The notes: generated from the sequence alone by a model not told the origin. A stretch of DNA of 64,000 bases from Flavobacteriales bacterium (GCA_003499525.1 DNTB01000069.1:62001-126000); one strand, 5' to 3'. Counted from the stretch's first letter, positions 53,178-62,852 are shown. Translations and numbers: made by a program.

Positions 53178-54431
53178 TTGAAATCATTTTACTGTTTGCG
53201 TAGATTTTTCACTGCGATATTAATTACCTTTCTTCATCTTGGGTTGATCTCTCAGAATGCGCAGTTTATGAACTTTCTGGAGAATAATAGAATCAAGTCA
53301 GAGCAGGAAGTTATAGTCGGAGCGGAACGAACCGAATTGTATTTACCCTATCTTAAAACCAAGCGAGTTGCTTTGCTTGTCAATCATTCAAGTCGGGTAT
53401 TTGGTCAACATCTGGTCGATTATCTTATTAAAAGTGAAGTAGATATTAAGAGAATTTTTGCCCCGGAGCATGGTTTTAGAGGAGAGGCAGATGCAGGAGA
53501 ACTCGTTCCGAGTACGATGGATAGCCTGACAGGTATTCAAATAAGAAGTCTTTATGGAAAGAATAAGAAACCGACCCCTGCTGACTTGCGAGAAATAGAT
53601 GTGTTAGTATTTGATATTCAGGATGTTGGCGCGAGATTTTACACTTATATCAGTACCATGCATTACGCAATGGAAGCTTGCGCAGAAAACGGTGTAGAAT
53701 TCCTCGTACTTGATCGTCCTAATCCCAATGGATTTTATACTGATGGCCCGGTATTGCAAAAGGGAATGGAGTCTTTCGTTGGAATGCATCCGGTTCCCGT
53801 AGTTCATGGAATGACGGTTGGAGAATATGCAAAGATGATCAATGGAGAAGGCTGGCTTGCGGAAAAAATCACATGCAAATTGAGTGTAATTGAAGTAGTG
53901 GGATGGGATCATTCAGATTTTTATCAACTACCCGTTCGCCCGTCGCCAAATCTTCCCAATATGTTATCGGTTTATCTATACCCCTCTCTGGCCCTTTTTG
54001 AGGGTACGAATGTTAGTGTTGGTAGGGGGACGGATTTTCCTTTTCAGGTATTTGGCTCACCATTTTTAAACGCCGGATTATTTGAATTTGTGCCCACTCC
54101 TAAACCCGGTGCTATGAGTCCCAAACACAATGGAATGACATGTAGGGGAATTGATTTGAGGCAGGATGGTGCCTGGTCTGTCATTCAAGAGAAAAGATTC
54201 AATTTGGAGTGGATGATGCTGGCCTATAATAATACTTACGACAAAGAGGATTTCTTTTTGAAAAACGGATTCTTTGACCTCTTATCAGGAAACAAGAAAC
54301 TTCATCAACAGGTTGTCAATGGTACAGGTCTTGAAAGAATTAGAAAATCCTGGACAAAAGATTTAGAAGAATTCAAAAATATTCGATCGAAATACTTGCT
54401 TTATCCCGATTTCGAACAAAGTGGTTTGTAA
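53178..54431 (+). CDS. DUF1343 family protein (NamZ-like exo-beta-N-acetylmuramidase)
   Basis: 417 aa from a TTG start, which supplies a signal peptide (MKSFYCLRRFFTAILITFLHLGLISQ); the first ATG is 29 codons in and would remove it. Signatures of the family: VALLVNHSSRVFGQHLVDYL, IFAPEHGFRGEADAGE, VLVFDIQDVGARFYTYISTMHYAMEAC, LDRPNPNGFYTDGPVL and GTNVSVGRGTDFPFQVFGSPF. DUF1343 proteins include NamZ, which removes terminal MurNAc from peptidoglycan fragments. Periplasmic cell-wall recycling is the likely role. Confidence 0.87.
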   Translation: MKSFYCLRRFFTAILITFLHLGLISQNAQFMNFLENNRIKSEQEVIVGAERTELYLPYLKTKRVALLVNHSSRVFGQHLVDYLIKSEVDIKRIFAPEHGFRGEADAGELVPSTMDSLTGIQIRSLYGKNKKPTPADLREIDVLVFDIQDVGARFYTYISTMHYAMEACAENGVEFLVLDRPNPNGFYTDGPVLQKGMESFVGMHPVPVVHGMTVGEYAKMINGEGWLAEKITCKLSVIEVVGWDHSDFYQLPVRPSPNLPNMLSVYLYPSLALFEGTNVSVGRGTDFPFQVFGSPFLNAGLFEFVPTPKPGAMSPKHNGMTCRGIDLRQDGAWSVIQEKRFNLEWMMLAYNNTYDKEDFFLKNGFFDLLSGNKKLHQQVVNGTGLERIRKSWTKDLEEFKNIRSKYLLYPDFEQSGL

Positions 54432-54463
54432 TCAATTAAACAACAAAATACAACGTAATACAC

Positions 54464-54916
54464 ATGACACATTTAAAAGTTGGAGACGTAGCTCCTAATT
54501 TTACCGGTAAAAACCAGGATGGAAAAGAAATAGGCAGCAAAGACTTCGCCGGAAAGAAAATTATTCTCTATTTCTACCCTAAGGATATGACCCCCGGGTG
54601 CACCGCACAGGCATGTAACCTTACCGAGAACTATGCTGCGCTTTTGGAAAAAGGATATGCCGTTGTTGGAGTGTCTCCAGATAGTGAATCGAAACACAAA
54701 AAGTTTATTGAGAAATACAATATCCCCTTCGATCTCATTGCGGATGAAGATTTATCGGTCATTAAGAGTTTTGGCGTTTGGGGTGAAAAGCAGATGTATG
54801 GACGAAAATATGAAGGTGTTTACAGGGAAACCTTCATCATTGACGAGCAAGGAAAAATAGAAGAGGTTATCACGAAAGTTCAAACAAAAGACCACTCAGC
54901 TCAAATAATAGGATGA
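54464..54916 (+). CDS. bcp: Thioredoxin-dependent thiol peroxidase (Bcp)
   Basis: 150 aa. Peroxiredoxin with C46 in DMTPGCTAQACNL as peroxidatic Cys and C51 as the resolving Cys, the CxxxxC spacing of BCP/PrxQ. Reduces peroxides, recycled by thioredoxin. VGVSPDSESKHKKFIEKYNIPFDLIADED is the usual second block. 32 nt after the NamZ-like gene, 63 nt before recA. Confidence 0.95.
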   Translation: MTHLKVGDVAPNFTGKNQDGKEIGSKDFAGKKIILYFYPKDMTPGCTAQACNLTENYAALLEKGYAVVGVSPDSESKHKKFIEKYNIPFDLIADEDLSVIKSFGVWGEKQMYGRKYEGVYRETFIIDEQGKIEEVITKVQTKDHSAQIIG

Positions 54917-54926
54917 CTTACTAACA

Positions 54927-54945
54927 GACGTAAGTACTTTACGTC
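54927..54945. promoter_or_regulatory. Palindrome upstream of recA (possible SOS-type operator)
   Basis: GACGTAA (54927-54933), five bases, TTACGTC (54939-54945): a perfect 7-bp inverted repeat with a 5-nt centre, 35 nt before the recA ATG. It covers the place expected for the -33 element of the candidate promoter whose -7-like box TTTATTTG is at 54955-54962. It is not followed by a T-run, which argues against a bcp terminator. Confidence 0.5.
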
Positions 54946-54979
54946 GAAAGAATGTTTATTTGCCAGTAAAATCAAGTAA

Positions 54980-55987
54980 ATGGCAAAAGAAGACGTTTCG
55001 AAAGAGAAAATAAAGGCCCTTCAGCTTACCATGGACCGTTTGGAAAAGACCTACGGTAAAGGGGCAATAATGAAATTAGGCGATTCAGTTGTTGAAGCGG
55101 TAGACGTTATTCCATCCGGGTCTATCACCTTAGATATGGCACTAGGTGTGGGAGGGTTCCCCAGAGGGAGGATTGTAGAAATCTATGGCCCTGAATCATC
55201 AGGTAAAACAACTCTTGCATTGCACGCCATAGCAGAAGCACAAAAACAAGGTGGCATTGCTGCGATTATAGATGCAGAGCATGCCTTTGATCGTTTTTAT
55301 GCCGAATCATTGGGAGTAGATACAGAGAACCTGTTAATATCCCAGCCGGACAATGGCGAGCAGGCACTCGAAATTGCAGATAACCTTATTCGATCGGGAG
55401 CTATAGACATTATTGTGGTCGATTCTGTTGCCGCGCTCACGCCAAGAGCTGAAATCGAAGGTGAAATGGGTGATTCCAAAGTCGGTCTACAAGCACGATT
55501 AATGTCTCAGGCACTGAGAAAACTCACCAGTACTATTAGTAAAACACACTGCACGGCTGTTTTTATTAACCAACTTAGAGAGAAAATCGGAGTGATGTTT
55601 GGCAATCCAGAAACTACGACTGGAGGCAATGCACTTAAGTTTTATTCCTCTATTAGGCTGGATATCAGAAGAATAGGCCAGATAAAGAGTGGGGATAGTG
55701 TAATTGGCAATCATACTCGGGTGAAGGTGGTCAAAAACAAAGTGGCACCTCCGTTTAGAAAAGCCGAATTCGACATCATGTATGGCACCGGAATCTCAAG
55801 GTCGGGCGAAATATTGGATTTGGCTGTCGAGCACAAAGTGGTAAATAAAAGTGGTTCGTGGTTTAGCTATGGCGAAACCAAGCTTGGACAAGGCAGGGAT
55901 GCAGTCAAACAACTGATTGAAGATAATCCGGAGCTGAGCACAGAATTGGAGGAAAAAATTAGGGAAGCTATTTATCAGGAAGCATAA
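54980..55987 (+). CDS. recA: Recombinase RecA
   Basis: 335 aa. Strand exchange and SOS coprotease. Walker A GPESSGKTT (70-78), Walker B IDIIVVDSVAALTPRAEIEGEMGD, loop L1/L2 regions (RALRKLTSTISKT-like; VMFGNPETTTGGNALKFYSS). C-terminal tail is acidic. No intein. The TPR lipoprotein gene starts 1 nt after its stop. Confidence 0.98.
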   Translation: MAKEDVSKEKIKALQLTMDRLEKTYGKGAIMKLGDSVVEAVDVIPSGSITLDMALGVGGFPRGRIVEIYGPESSGKTTLALHAIAEAQKQGGIAAIIDAEHAFDRFYAESLGVDTENLLISQPDNGEQALEIADNLIRSGAIDIIVVDSVAALTPRAEIEGEMGDSKVGLQARLMSQALRKLTSTISKTHCTAVFINQLREKIGVMFGNPETTTGGNALKFYSSIRLDIRRIGQIKSGDSVIGNHTRVKVVKNKVAPPFRKAEFDIMYGTGISRSGEILDLAVEHKVVNKSGSWFSYGETKLGQGRDAVKQLIEDNPELSTELEEKIREAIYQEA

Positions 55988-55988
55988 T

Positions 55989-56996
55989 ATGATTTTTCGC
56001 TACTTCACCATCGTTGTCATTGTCGCATCGGTTTTGTCATGCAATTCCAAAACGAGTAGTGAATCAACAGAAGAATCTGACAATCAAAAGGTTGACACAA
56101 TACAGCTTATCAACGCAGCCATAAAAATAGATCCGTCAAACGATTCATTGTATTTGGCAAAGGCAGAATATTTTATCCGAAACGGCCAGGTTAGGTATGC
56201 ATGGAATGAGTTCGATAGGGCCATTCAGACGGATACCATGGATGCAGAGCTTTACTTTAAAAAAGCGAAAGCTTTGTTTGATCAAAGACTTTACGCAGAG
56301 TCTGTTGAAGTAACATTAAAGGCACTGGAAAAAGATCCCAATCATGCGGAATCTCTTGTGCTTATGGGCTGGCATTATTTTCTTGTTCAGAACTATCCTT
56401 CAGGTTTGGAACAGTTGAATATGGCATTGGAACAAGACATGTATCTGTCTGAAGCGTATTTCCTGAAAGGCCTTATTTACTATGAACGAAAGGACTATGC
56501 CAAAGCAGCCAGCAACCTAAAGACCGCAGTAGAGCAGGATAATGATTACTACGAAGCCTGGTTGGAATTGGGGTTTTTATACGATGAGCAATCGGATACC
56601 TTAGCACCTGAATTTTTCAAGAATGCCATTCGGGTACGTCCGGAAAGTACAGAGGCTATGTATGCTCTGGCCATGCATTATCAAAACAGGGAAAAATTGA
56701 GCGAAGCCATAACATGGTATGATGAACTGCTCGAGATCGACCCTCAGTACAAGGATGCATGGTTTAATATCGGCTATCTCTATATGATTTATGGGGCCAA
56801 TCCGGACAGCTCTATTTTTTATTTCGATAAGGTCATCGCATTAGATAAATTGGATTACAGAGCGCACTATAACAAAGGGTTGTATTACGAGCAGTCAGGC
56901 CAAAGTGCTCGAGCAAGGGAACAATATGAAAAGGCCCTTGAAATAAAGCCTGATTATGATCTTGCTGCGAGAGGTTTAAACCGATTGGGACTGTGA
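55989..56996 (+). CDS. TPR-repeat lipoprotein
   Basis: 335 aa. The N-terminus MIFRYFTIVVIVASVLSC has a lipobox with Cys18. The rest is an array of about eight tetratricopeptide repeats (e.g. AWNEFDRAIQTDTMDAELYFKKAKALFDQ and SARAREQYEKALEIKPDYDLA). A protein-protein scaffold at the envelope; partner unknown. 1 nt after recA, so co-transcribed, and its stop touches the stop of the convergent PorP/SprF gene. Confidence 0.88.
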   Translation: MIFRYFTIVVIVASVLSCNSKTSSESTEESDNQKVDTIQLINAAIKIDPSNDSLYLAKAEYFIRNGQVRYAWNEFDRAIQTDTMDAELYFKKAKALFDQRLYAESVEVTLKALEKDPNHAESLVLMGWHYFLVQNYPSGLEQLNMALEQDMYLSEAYFLKGLIYYERKDYAKAASNLKTAVEQDNDYYEAWLELGFLYDEQSDTLAPEFFKNAIRVRPESTEAMYALAMHYQNREKLSEAITWYDELLEIDPQYKDAWFNIGYLYMIYGANPDSSIFYFDKVIALDKLDYRAHYNKGLYYEQSGQSARAREQYEKALEIKPDYDLAARGLNRLGL

Positions 56997-57992
56997 TTAG
57001 AAGTCAGGGCATTTAAGCCTTAGTCTTCTTTTTCTCTTGGTTCGTTTCTTGTAATGCTCTAATGTGACACTTATTTCGTGGGATCCGCCTGTATTTTGCC
57101 AAAGATCACTCGTTGTGATATCATAGGAGTAGATAAATTTCAGTTTTTTGACCTTGACACCTCCCATTAAGACTACGGCATCCTGATTGCTGTAACCGCT
57201 TTCATAGCTTTTAAGTCCTGGAAGTCCTCGATACCAGAGCCCGATGAAAACCGGATCCATAAAGTAATAAGCCCCAATATCAAACTGGTCCCATTTATTT
57301 TGAGCTTTGTAATTAGCAGAGAAGAAAAGGCTTTGCTCTACCTGATTGTTTCTACTCATTTTAGTGACCATCCGTACTCCGGCATGAACAGTATGTCTTG
57401 GGTCTAGCATGCTTTCCATTCCTACCAGCGAATAATTGGGAGTATTGACATGATAAATCGAGTATCCAACCCAATACCATTCGCCATACATTATGATGCC
57501 CAATGGGATGTCAAAGTATCGGGTGTCCTCCATATCGTAGGCTGACTCATATGAGGTTTCGTTTCCTGAAACAAGTTGATCGTTGAATTGCAACTTGCTC
57601 CAATCGATATTTCTTTGATTGTACCATAAGCCTACACCTGCTCTTATGGAAAGATTTCTTCGCACTTGTAAGTCATAGGAGTAAACACCTCCAAAAGTTA
57701 TCGTTCTTAACCCACCTGATCCGGCTTTGTCATAGTTCATGACCACACCGACACCGCTGTTTACATTGTAAAGGTTGATATCATAAGATACAGACGAAGA
57801 AGTAAATGCAGAAGGTAATGAGGCCCATTGACTCCGGTAGTTGAATATCAGCCTGCTGCCATCAGAAACTCCGGCAAGGGCAGGATTCAGGTAGAGTGGA
57901 GCAGCATAGTACTGAGCGTATTGGATGTCCTGTCCATAAGACATTATTGTGATGAGCATAGTACTCATAATTGTTGATAAAGCTCTTTTCAT
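56997..57992 (-). CDS. PorP/SprF family type IX secretion membrane protein
   Basis: 331 aa. Signal peptide (LSTIMSTMLITIMSYGQ) then DIQYAQYYAAPLYLNPALAGVSDGSRLIFNYRSQW, the standard PorP/SprF opening, and a barrel of beta strands to the end. SprF-type proteins escort type B (SprB-like) cargo to the cell surface. It directly follows, by 2 nt, the gene of a giant PKD protein with that sorting domain, so they are a cargo-partner pair. Confidence 0.92.
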   Translation of the reverse strand: MKRALSTIMSTMLITIMSYGQDIQYAQYYAAPLYLNPALAGVSDGSRLIFNYRSQWASLPSAFTSSSVSYDINLYNVNSGVGVVMNYDKAGSGGLRTITFGGVYSYDLQVRRNLSIRAGVGLWYNQRNIDWSKLQFNDQLVSGNETSYESAYDMEDTRYFDIPLGIIMYGEWYWVGYSIYHVNTPNYSLVGMESMLDPRHTVHAGVRMVTKMSRNNQVEQSLFFSANYKAQNKWDQFDIGAYYFMDPVFIGLWYRGLPGLKSYESGYSNQDAVVLMGGVKVKKLKFIYSYDITTSDLWQNTGGSHEISVTLEHYKKRTKRKRRLRLKCPDF

Positions 57993-57994
57993 GA

Positions 57995-60900
57995 CTAACG
58001 GATTAAAGTGACATCACCAACTAATACTTCTTCCTTTCCATCGGCGAAGGTGACTTTCGCCTTCCACACATATGCGTCCTGAGGGGCCAGCTTGTTGCGG
58101 TAGTATCCATCCCAGCCGATAAATGGATCCTGAGATTCAAAAACCATCTCGCCCCATCGGTTGTAAATCGCCAGGTGATATTCAATTACCCCATGACAAA
58201 TTGGATGAAAGATGTGGTTATCGGTGGAACCTTCTTCATAGTAGCCTCCATTTGGCCCGTTCAAGCCGGGCTTAAATGCATTGGGGAAGGTTACCGTACC
58301 GGAATGCTGAACTTCAACCTTGGTTATATGAGTCAGGGTATCTGCACAATTGAATTCATTGCTTGCAATTAGCTTCACCTCGTAGATTCCCGGGCTACTA
58401 TATTGATATTCGGGAAATTCCTGTTCTGAATATCCTCCATCCCCGAAATGCCATAAATATCTGTCAGCATTAATAGATTGATTAACAAAGTATACCGGAT
58501 CAAGAGTGGAAGAAACGGTTGCCGGATGAAACTCGAATTGAGCTATGGCATTTTCACGCACCTTAACAGAATCTATCTTGACGATGAGGTGTTCCCCATT
58601 GTCTCCTTTAACTTTTAACCTTACAGAGTAAACACCGGGCTCATAGTAAGTGTATACCGGCTCTTTAATGTTGCTTTGGTTGCCATCCCCGAAGTCCCAT
58701 TCATAGGATTTGGCCCATTCGCTGTTGTTCTCGAATGAAATGGTCAGGGGCGCACAACCGTTGCCGGATCCCCAAAAAGAAGCTACCGGAGGAGGAGGTA
58801 CAACCGTTACGGTCTTGAAAGTCGAATCTGAGCATATTCCGTTGGTTATATGAAGACCAATTTGAAATTCTCCAACGGTATCAAGGTCAATGCTCCCAGG
58901 GTTTGCACCGGCGATAGTCCATCCTTCACCTTTGCTCCATTCCTGTACCCAGTTTCCTGTGGTCAGATTCGTTATATTGAAAATCGTATTAGGATAAACT
59001 TGCTGCAGAGGGTCTACCAGGAAGTTGGCCACCGGCTCCGGAAACAGCTGAACGAAGGTGTCTGCTGTATCTGAGCAGTTGTACATAGAACTCGAAATGA
59101 GCTCTACAAAATATAGGGTATCACCATTGCCCTGATAATGAAAAGTTTCAGAAGGATTCTCCGCAAAGGATACATTACCGTTTCCGAAATTCCAGAAGTA
59201 ATTATGTGCATTTGTTGACCTATTAATAAAGTCTGCATCAAACGGTGAACATCCCTGGTCAGGACTTTCAAAGTCTGCATGTACTTCAGGATATACTGTG
59301 ATCGCAACCTCTGCTGTATCATTACATCCGTCAGCAGTATAGGCTATGATTTTCGTAGGAATAGAGGCCACATCAACGTCAGAATTTTGATATTGATGGT
59401 CTATCTGTGATGCCATTGATGTTACTGCCGTTCCATCTCCAAAAACCCAGAGCAAGCTATCAAATCCAACGCTGTTTTGGAAGAAAGTCACATCCAAAGG
59501 AGAACAGCCATAGATAGTGCTAGAATAAATGTTGGCAAACGCGGTATGGAGTACATCTATGGGGTGACTGACAGAATCTGTGCATCCGTAAATACTGGTG
59601 ACCTTTAGTTCGCAATTATAGCTGGTGTCGTTCATGGCGGCATAATACACATTGGTGGGGTTTTGTTGTAGACTGATATTGCCATCTCCAAAATCCCATA
59701 GATATGTCTCAACATTTTGTGTAGCTGCCACAAACTCTACATTCAATGGGGAGCAACCCCTGTCGTTGGATGCGAAAGCTGCCTTAAGACCCGGAAAGAC
59801 GGTTACTGAATGGGTTATACTATCTGTACAACCCATGTCAGTAACAGCTACGAGGCTTAAAGGAAAAGAGGTAATATCCGTTCCAGGATTATTATATATA
59901 TGTTGAACAAGGGGTGCATTTGATGAAGAGGTGTCGCCGTCTCCGAAATACCACCTGTAATCCAGAGCATTTAGTGAGCTATTGATAATTTGAGCGTTGA
60001 ATGGAGTACATCCGGCGGTATCCTGCAAGCTATATTGAGCTATTGGGGTAGGAAATACGGTTACCACCTCACTGGTTGTATCATAACATCCAAATGCTGA
60101 TTGGCCTACCAATTGAACCGTAAATTGCTGATTGTTTGTAGAATTATTCGTGTAAGTATGACTAGGCATTTGCCCGGTTGATGTGGTTCCGTCTCCAAAA
60201 TCCCATACATAAGATACAGCCCCCATCACGGCAGGAAATGATACCTCAAGAGGTGAACAACCAGAATCTGGAATAGTACTAAATGTGAAATTGGGTTCAG
60301 GAAAAACCATTATACTCTCAAAAGCAGTGTCCGAGCATCCATGATTGTTTATAGCAACCATCTCGACATCAAAGACCTCGATGAACTGTGTGTTATTGTT
60401 GAATGTGTGAACAGGATCTTCAACGGTACTGAAAGTACTGTCATCAAACAACCAGAGGTATGCTGAAGCTGCTCTGGATAAATTAATGAATTGAGTACTT
60501 ACAGGTGCACATTGAGGAGTAGAATTACTAGCGAAGGCAGCTTGAGGTTTACTGTAGACAACAATCTGAGTATCAATAGTATCTGCACATCCGAAAGTGG
60601 TAGATGCAATTAAACTAACATCGAAGGTGGTATCTACAGTATCAGAATTCAGATACTGATGATTGGGAGAATTGGAGACGGAAAAACTTCCGTCTCCAAA
60701 GTCCCAATAAAAGGCTGCAGCGTTCAGGGAATTGTTGCTAAACGTGATATCTAACGGGCTGCAACCATGATCCACGTCGGGGTTGAAAACTGCTGAAGGA
60801 GTTACCTCCACGGTAACATAAGCTTGTGTGCTGTCCGAACAATGTGCGGTAGAAATGCTGAGTTGTACTAAAAATGAGTCTGCTGTGGCGAAGAGATGAT

Positions 60901-62515
60901 CTGGATTTTGATCGGTACTAACTGCTCCTTCACCGAAATCCCAGTTCCAGTGAGTCACCACATCAAGGGGGCAATACGTTGAAATGTCCTGGAAGAAGGC
61001 TTTTTTTCCAACACAGACATTCGTAGCCTGAAATTGGGCGATCGGACTAACAAATACGGTAACATCAGCTGTTTCAGAATCGGAGCATCCATTTTGATGT
61101 GTTACGGTCAGTTCAATGGAGTGAACACCTGAGGTGGTATATGTTTGCTGAGGCGGATTAGGAACATTCGAAGTGTTTCCATTCCCAAAATCCCACGACC
61201 AGGCTATTGCACCCGTAGTGGAGTCTGAAATGGACGTAGTAAGGCTATCGCATCCGTAGAGCTCACTGAGGTTAAAATGTGCTTCAGGAGATGGTTTTAC
61301 GTAAATGTTGAGCTGATTAGTGTCGCTGCATCCAAGAGTACCTCCGGTAATTGTCGAGATAAGTGTAAGTGTGAAATTTCCAGAGTCGCTGAAGGTGAAT
61401 GTCTCATTACCTGTTCCAGCCTGAAATCCGTTGCCGTCTCCAAGGTCCCATAGAAACTGATTGGCGCCATTTCCTCCTAAGGATGATGCAACGAATACTT
61501 CGCCCACACAAAGTGAATCGCTTGAAACGGTAAAATCAGCAGATGGTGGCGCAATAATGTCTACCGTAATAAAAGCGGTATCCGGGCCACACATATTACT
61601 GTCAATCATCATGACCGTATAGCTGCCTATACCCGGAAAAGCTAAAGTATATCCACCTCTGGCAGGAGGATCAAACGGCAACCAGTCAATAATGCTATCG
61701 GACCCGGTGCCCCAATAGTTTCCGAAGTTCCAGTATTCGTATCGTTGTGCTACATTTCCCTCTGGTACACAGTTCTTAACGGTTGTATTGGTGAAGTGTA
61801 CTACTGTATCCGGATAACAGAGCAGGGTTGCCGAGGCAGTAATCTCTGCGGTATCCAGATCATAAATCATCAAGGGTTGGAATTGAGCTGAGGTTGGATT
61901 TCCAAAACTGCAGTAGTTTTCTGCCGTTAGGGTTACCACAGTTTCGCAGCTCACGGTATTTTTTTCGTAGGTATGCGAAATGGTTTGTCCTGCATTACCC
62001 GGTCCATATACTTGAAGCGGAGTGCCGTCTCCGAAATCCCAGGTAAAAGTTGTTGTAGGAGATACGTCGGTACTGGAATTGGTGAATTCAATAGGGTTTG
62101 GTGCACATATCGTGGTTACTCCCCCCATCGGAATTTGGATGGAAGCGTTTACCGGTTCTTCCAACACAACAACTCCGTTTACGGTACATCCATTACTATG
62201 ATCTGTAATGGTTATTATAAAGGTGTCGATTACTGCTGAGTAGAGGTGCGAAATGTAGTTCGGGAAAATGAGAGAAGAGCCGGTGGTCACGGGAGAACCA
62301 TCCCCCCAATTAATGGAATAATTTCCCAGATCAATATCAGTTTGAATGAATACAGTATAATCATTTCCTGAACAGCTTATGAAATAAGGAGCTGTTTGTG
62401 GTATTCCGAACCCGTCATAAACCTGAAAACATTGTCCCTTTACTTTCAAACCTAATAGCAACAAGGCGATAACGGCAATCAGAATAAGCAGTCTATAAAA
62501 CAATTTTGATTTCAT
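57995..62515 (-). CDS. Giant PKD-repeat protein with gliding-motility C-terminal (T9SS type B) domain
   Basis: 1506 aa from the ATG at 62515; the frame runs to 62581 but a signal peptide starts at MKSKLFYRLLILIAVIALLLLGLKVKGQ. About 16 PKD-type repeats with W-D-F-G-D-G variants span most of the chain, many opening with GCSPL and ending with GCSDT, so each domain probably has a disulfide. The last 95 residues (FPNAFKPGLNG ... YHLAIYNRWGEMVFESQDPFIGWDG ... DAYVWKAKVTFADGKEEVLVGDVTLIR) are the gliding-motility-associated C-terminal domain used for type B secretion. SprB-like adhesin function is inferred. Confidence 0.93.
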   Translation of the reverse strand: MKSKLFYRLLILIAVIALLLLGLKVKGQCFQVYDGFGIPQTAPYFISCSGNDYTVFIQTDIDLGNYSINWGDGSPVTTGSSLIFPNYISHLYSAVIDTFIITITDHSNGCTVNGVVVLEEPVNASIQIPMGGVTTICAPNPIEFTNSSTDVSPTTTFTWDFGDGTPLQVYGPGNAGQTISHTYEKNTVSCETVVTLTAENYCSFGNPTSAQFQPLMIYDLDTAEITASATLLCYPDTVVHFTNTTVKNCVPEGNVAQRYEYWNFGNYWGTGSDSIIDWLPFDPPARGGYTLAFPGIGSYTVMMIDSNMCGPDTAFITVDIIAPPSADFTVSSDSLCVGEVFVASSLGGNGANQFLWDLGDGNGFQAGTGNETFTFSDSGNFTLTLISTITGGTLGCSDTNQLNIYVKPSPEAHFNLSELYGCDSLTTSISDSTTGAIAWSWDFGNGNTSNVPNPPQQTYTTSGVHSIELTVTHQNGCSDSETADVTVFVSPIAQFQATNVCVGKKAFFQDISTYCPLDVVTHWNWDFGEGAVSTDQNPDHLFATADSFLVQLSISTAHCSDSTQAYVTVEVTPSAVFNPDVDHGCSPLDITFSNNSLNAAAFYWDFGDGSFSVSNSPNHQYLNSDTVDTTFDVSLIASTTFGCADTIDTQIVVYSKPQAAFASNSTPQCAPVSTQFINLSRAASAYLWLFDDSTFSTVEDPVHTFNNNTQFIEVFDVEMVAINNHGCSDTAFESIMVFPEPNFTFSTIPDSGCSPLEVSFPAVMGAVSYVWDFGDGTTSTGQMPSHTYTNNSTNNQQFTVQLVGQSAFGCYDTTSEVVTVFPTPIAQYSLQDTAGCTPFNAQIINSSLNALDYRWYFGDGDTSSSNAPLVQHIYNNPGTDITSFPLSLVAVTDMGCTDSITHSVTVFPGLKAAFASNDRGCSPLNVEFVAATQNVETYLWDFGDGNISLQQNPTNVYYAAMNDTSYNCELKVTSIYGCTDSVSHPIDVLHTAFANIYSSTIYGCSPLDVTFFQNSVGFDSLLWVFGDGTAVTSMASQIDHQYQNSDVDVASIPTKIIAYTADGCNDTAEVAITVYPEVHADFESPDQGCSPFDADFINRSTNAHNYFWNFGNGNVSFAENPSETFHYQGNGDTLYFVELISSSMYNCSDTADTFVQLFPEPVANFLVDPLQQVYPNTIFNITNLTTGNWVQEWSKGEGWTIAGANPGSIDLDTVGEFQIGLHITNGICSDSTFKTVTVVPPPPVASFWGSGNGCAPLTISFENNSEWAKSYEWDFGDGNQSNIKEPVYTYYEPGVYSVRLKVKGDNGEHLIVKIDSVKVRENAIAQFEFHPATVSSTLDPVYFVNQSINADRYLWHFGDGGYSEQEFPEYQYSSPGIYEVKLIASNEFNCADTLTHITKVEVQHSGTVTFPNAFKPGLNGPNGGYYEEGSTDNHIFHPICHGVIEYHLAIYNRWGEMVFESQDPFIGWDGYYRNKLAPQDAYVWKAKVTFADGKEEVLVGDVTLIR

Positions 62516-62790
62516 CGTTACTCGTTTTGTTGTGATCATATCTCTTGGTAACATTCCCATAGTGAAATTATCACAGAGCATTTCTAAACGATGTCAATCA
62601 GAGGTTAATGCTTGTAAGTGGGCCGGATTTATTATGCAATGTCCAGCAGTGAATTGATTTTTAAATAATCTAAATCAGGATTTATAAAACGAGAACTGAA
62701 AAACTGATAATTGTTTGATTCGATCGAATTGTGTGGAAAAAAAATCTTTGGAATTTTCTCCTAAAAGGCAAAACCTGCGCCTTATTTTAA
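62516..62790. other. Intergenic region upstream of the PKD gene, no gene seen
   Basis: No credible frame or RNA gene. The AT-rich stretch has no exact TAnnTTTG box facing the PKD gene. A weak inverted repeat AAGGC/GCCTT lies at about 62765-62783. The palindrome (62791-62816) and the rplT terminator (62816-62852) follow. Confidence 0.6.
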
Positions 62791-62816
62791 TTATTGGGTC
62801 AGATTTGACCCAATAA
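62791..62816. repeat. Perfect 10-bp inverted repeat
   Basis: TTATTGGGTC (62791-62800), AGATTT, GACCCAATAA (62807-62816). All ten bases pair. It begins where the rplT terminator's T-tract ends (minus direction) and lies about 280 nt upstream of the PKD gene. It could be an operator, a second terminator arm or an RNA structure. Confidence 0.7.
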
Positions 62817-62852
62817 CAAAAAAGCCGGCAAGGTTAAAAAACCCACCGGCTT
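62816..62852 (-). terminator. Rho-independent terminator of the infC-rpmI-rplT operon
   Basis: On the minus strand: AAGCCGG (62852-62846), a loop with an inner GGTT/AACC stem, CCGGCTT (62828-62822), then T6 (62823-62818). Seven perfect outer pairs with a U-run, 25 nt after the rplT stop. Confidence 0.85.

Noticed and set aside
54980..55987. Intein or intron in recA, rpoB or rpoC
   Set aside because: All three are normal length with uninterrupted motifs.
57995..62515. Tandem repeats as a CRISPR-like array
   Set aside because: Repetition is at protein level (PKD domains) with divergent codons; no identical short DNA repeats with spacers.
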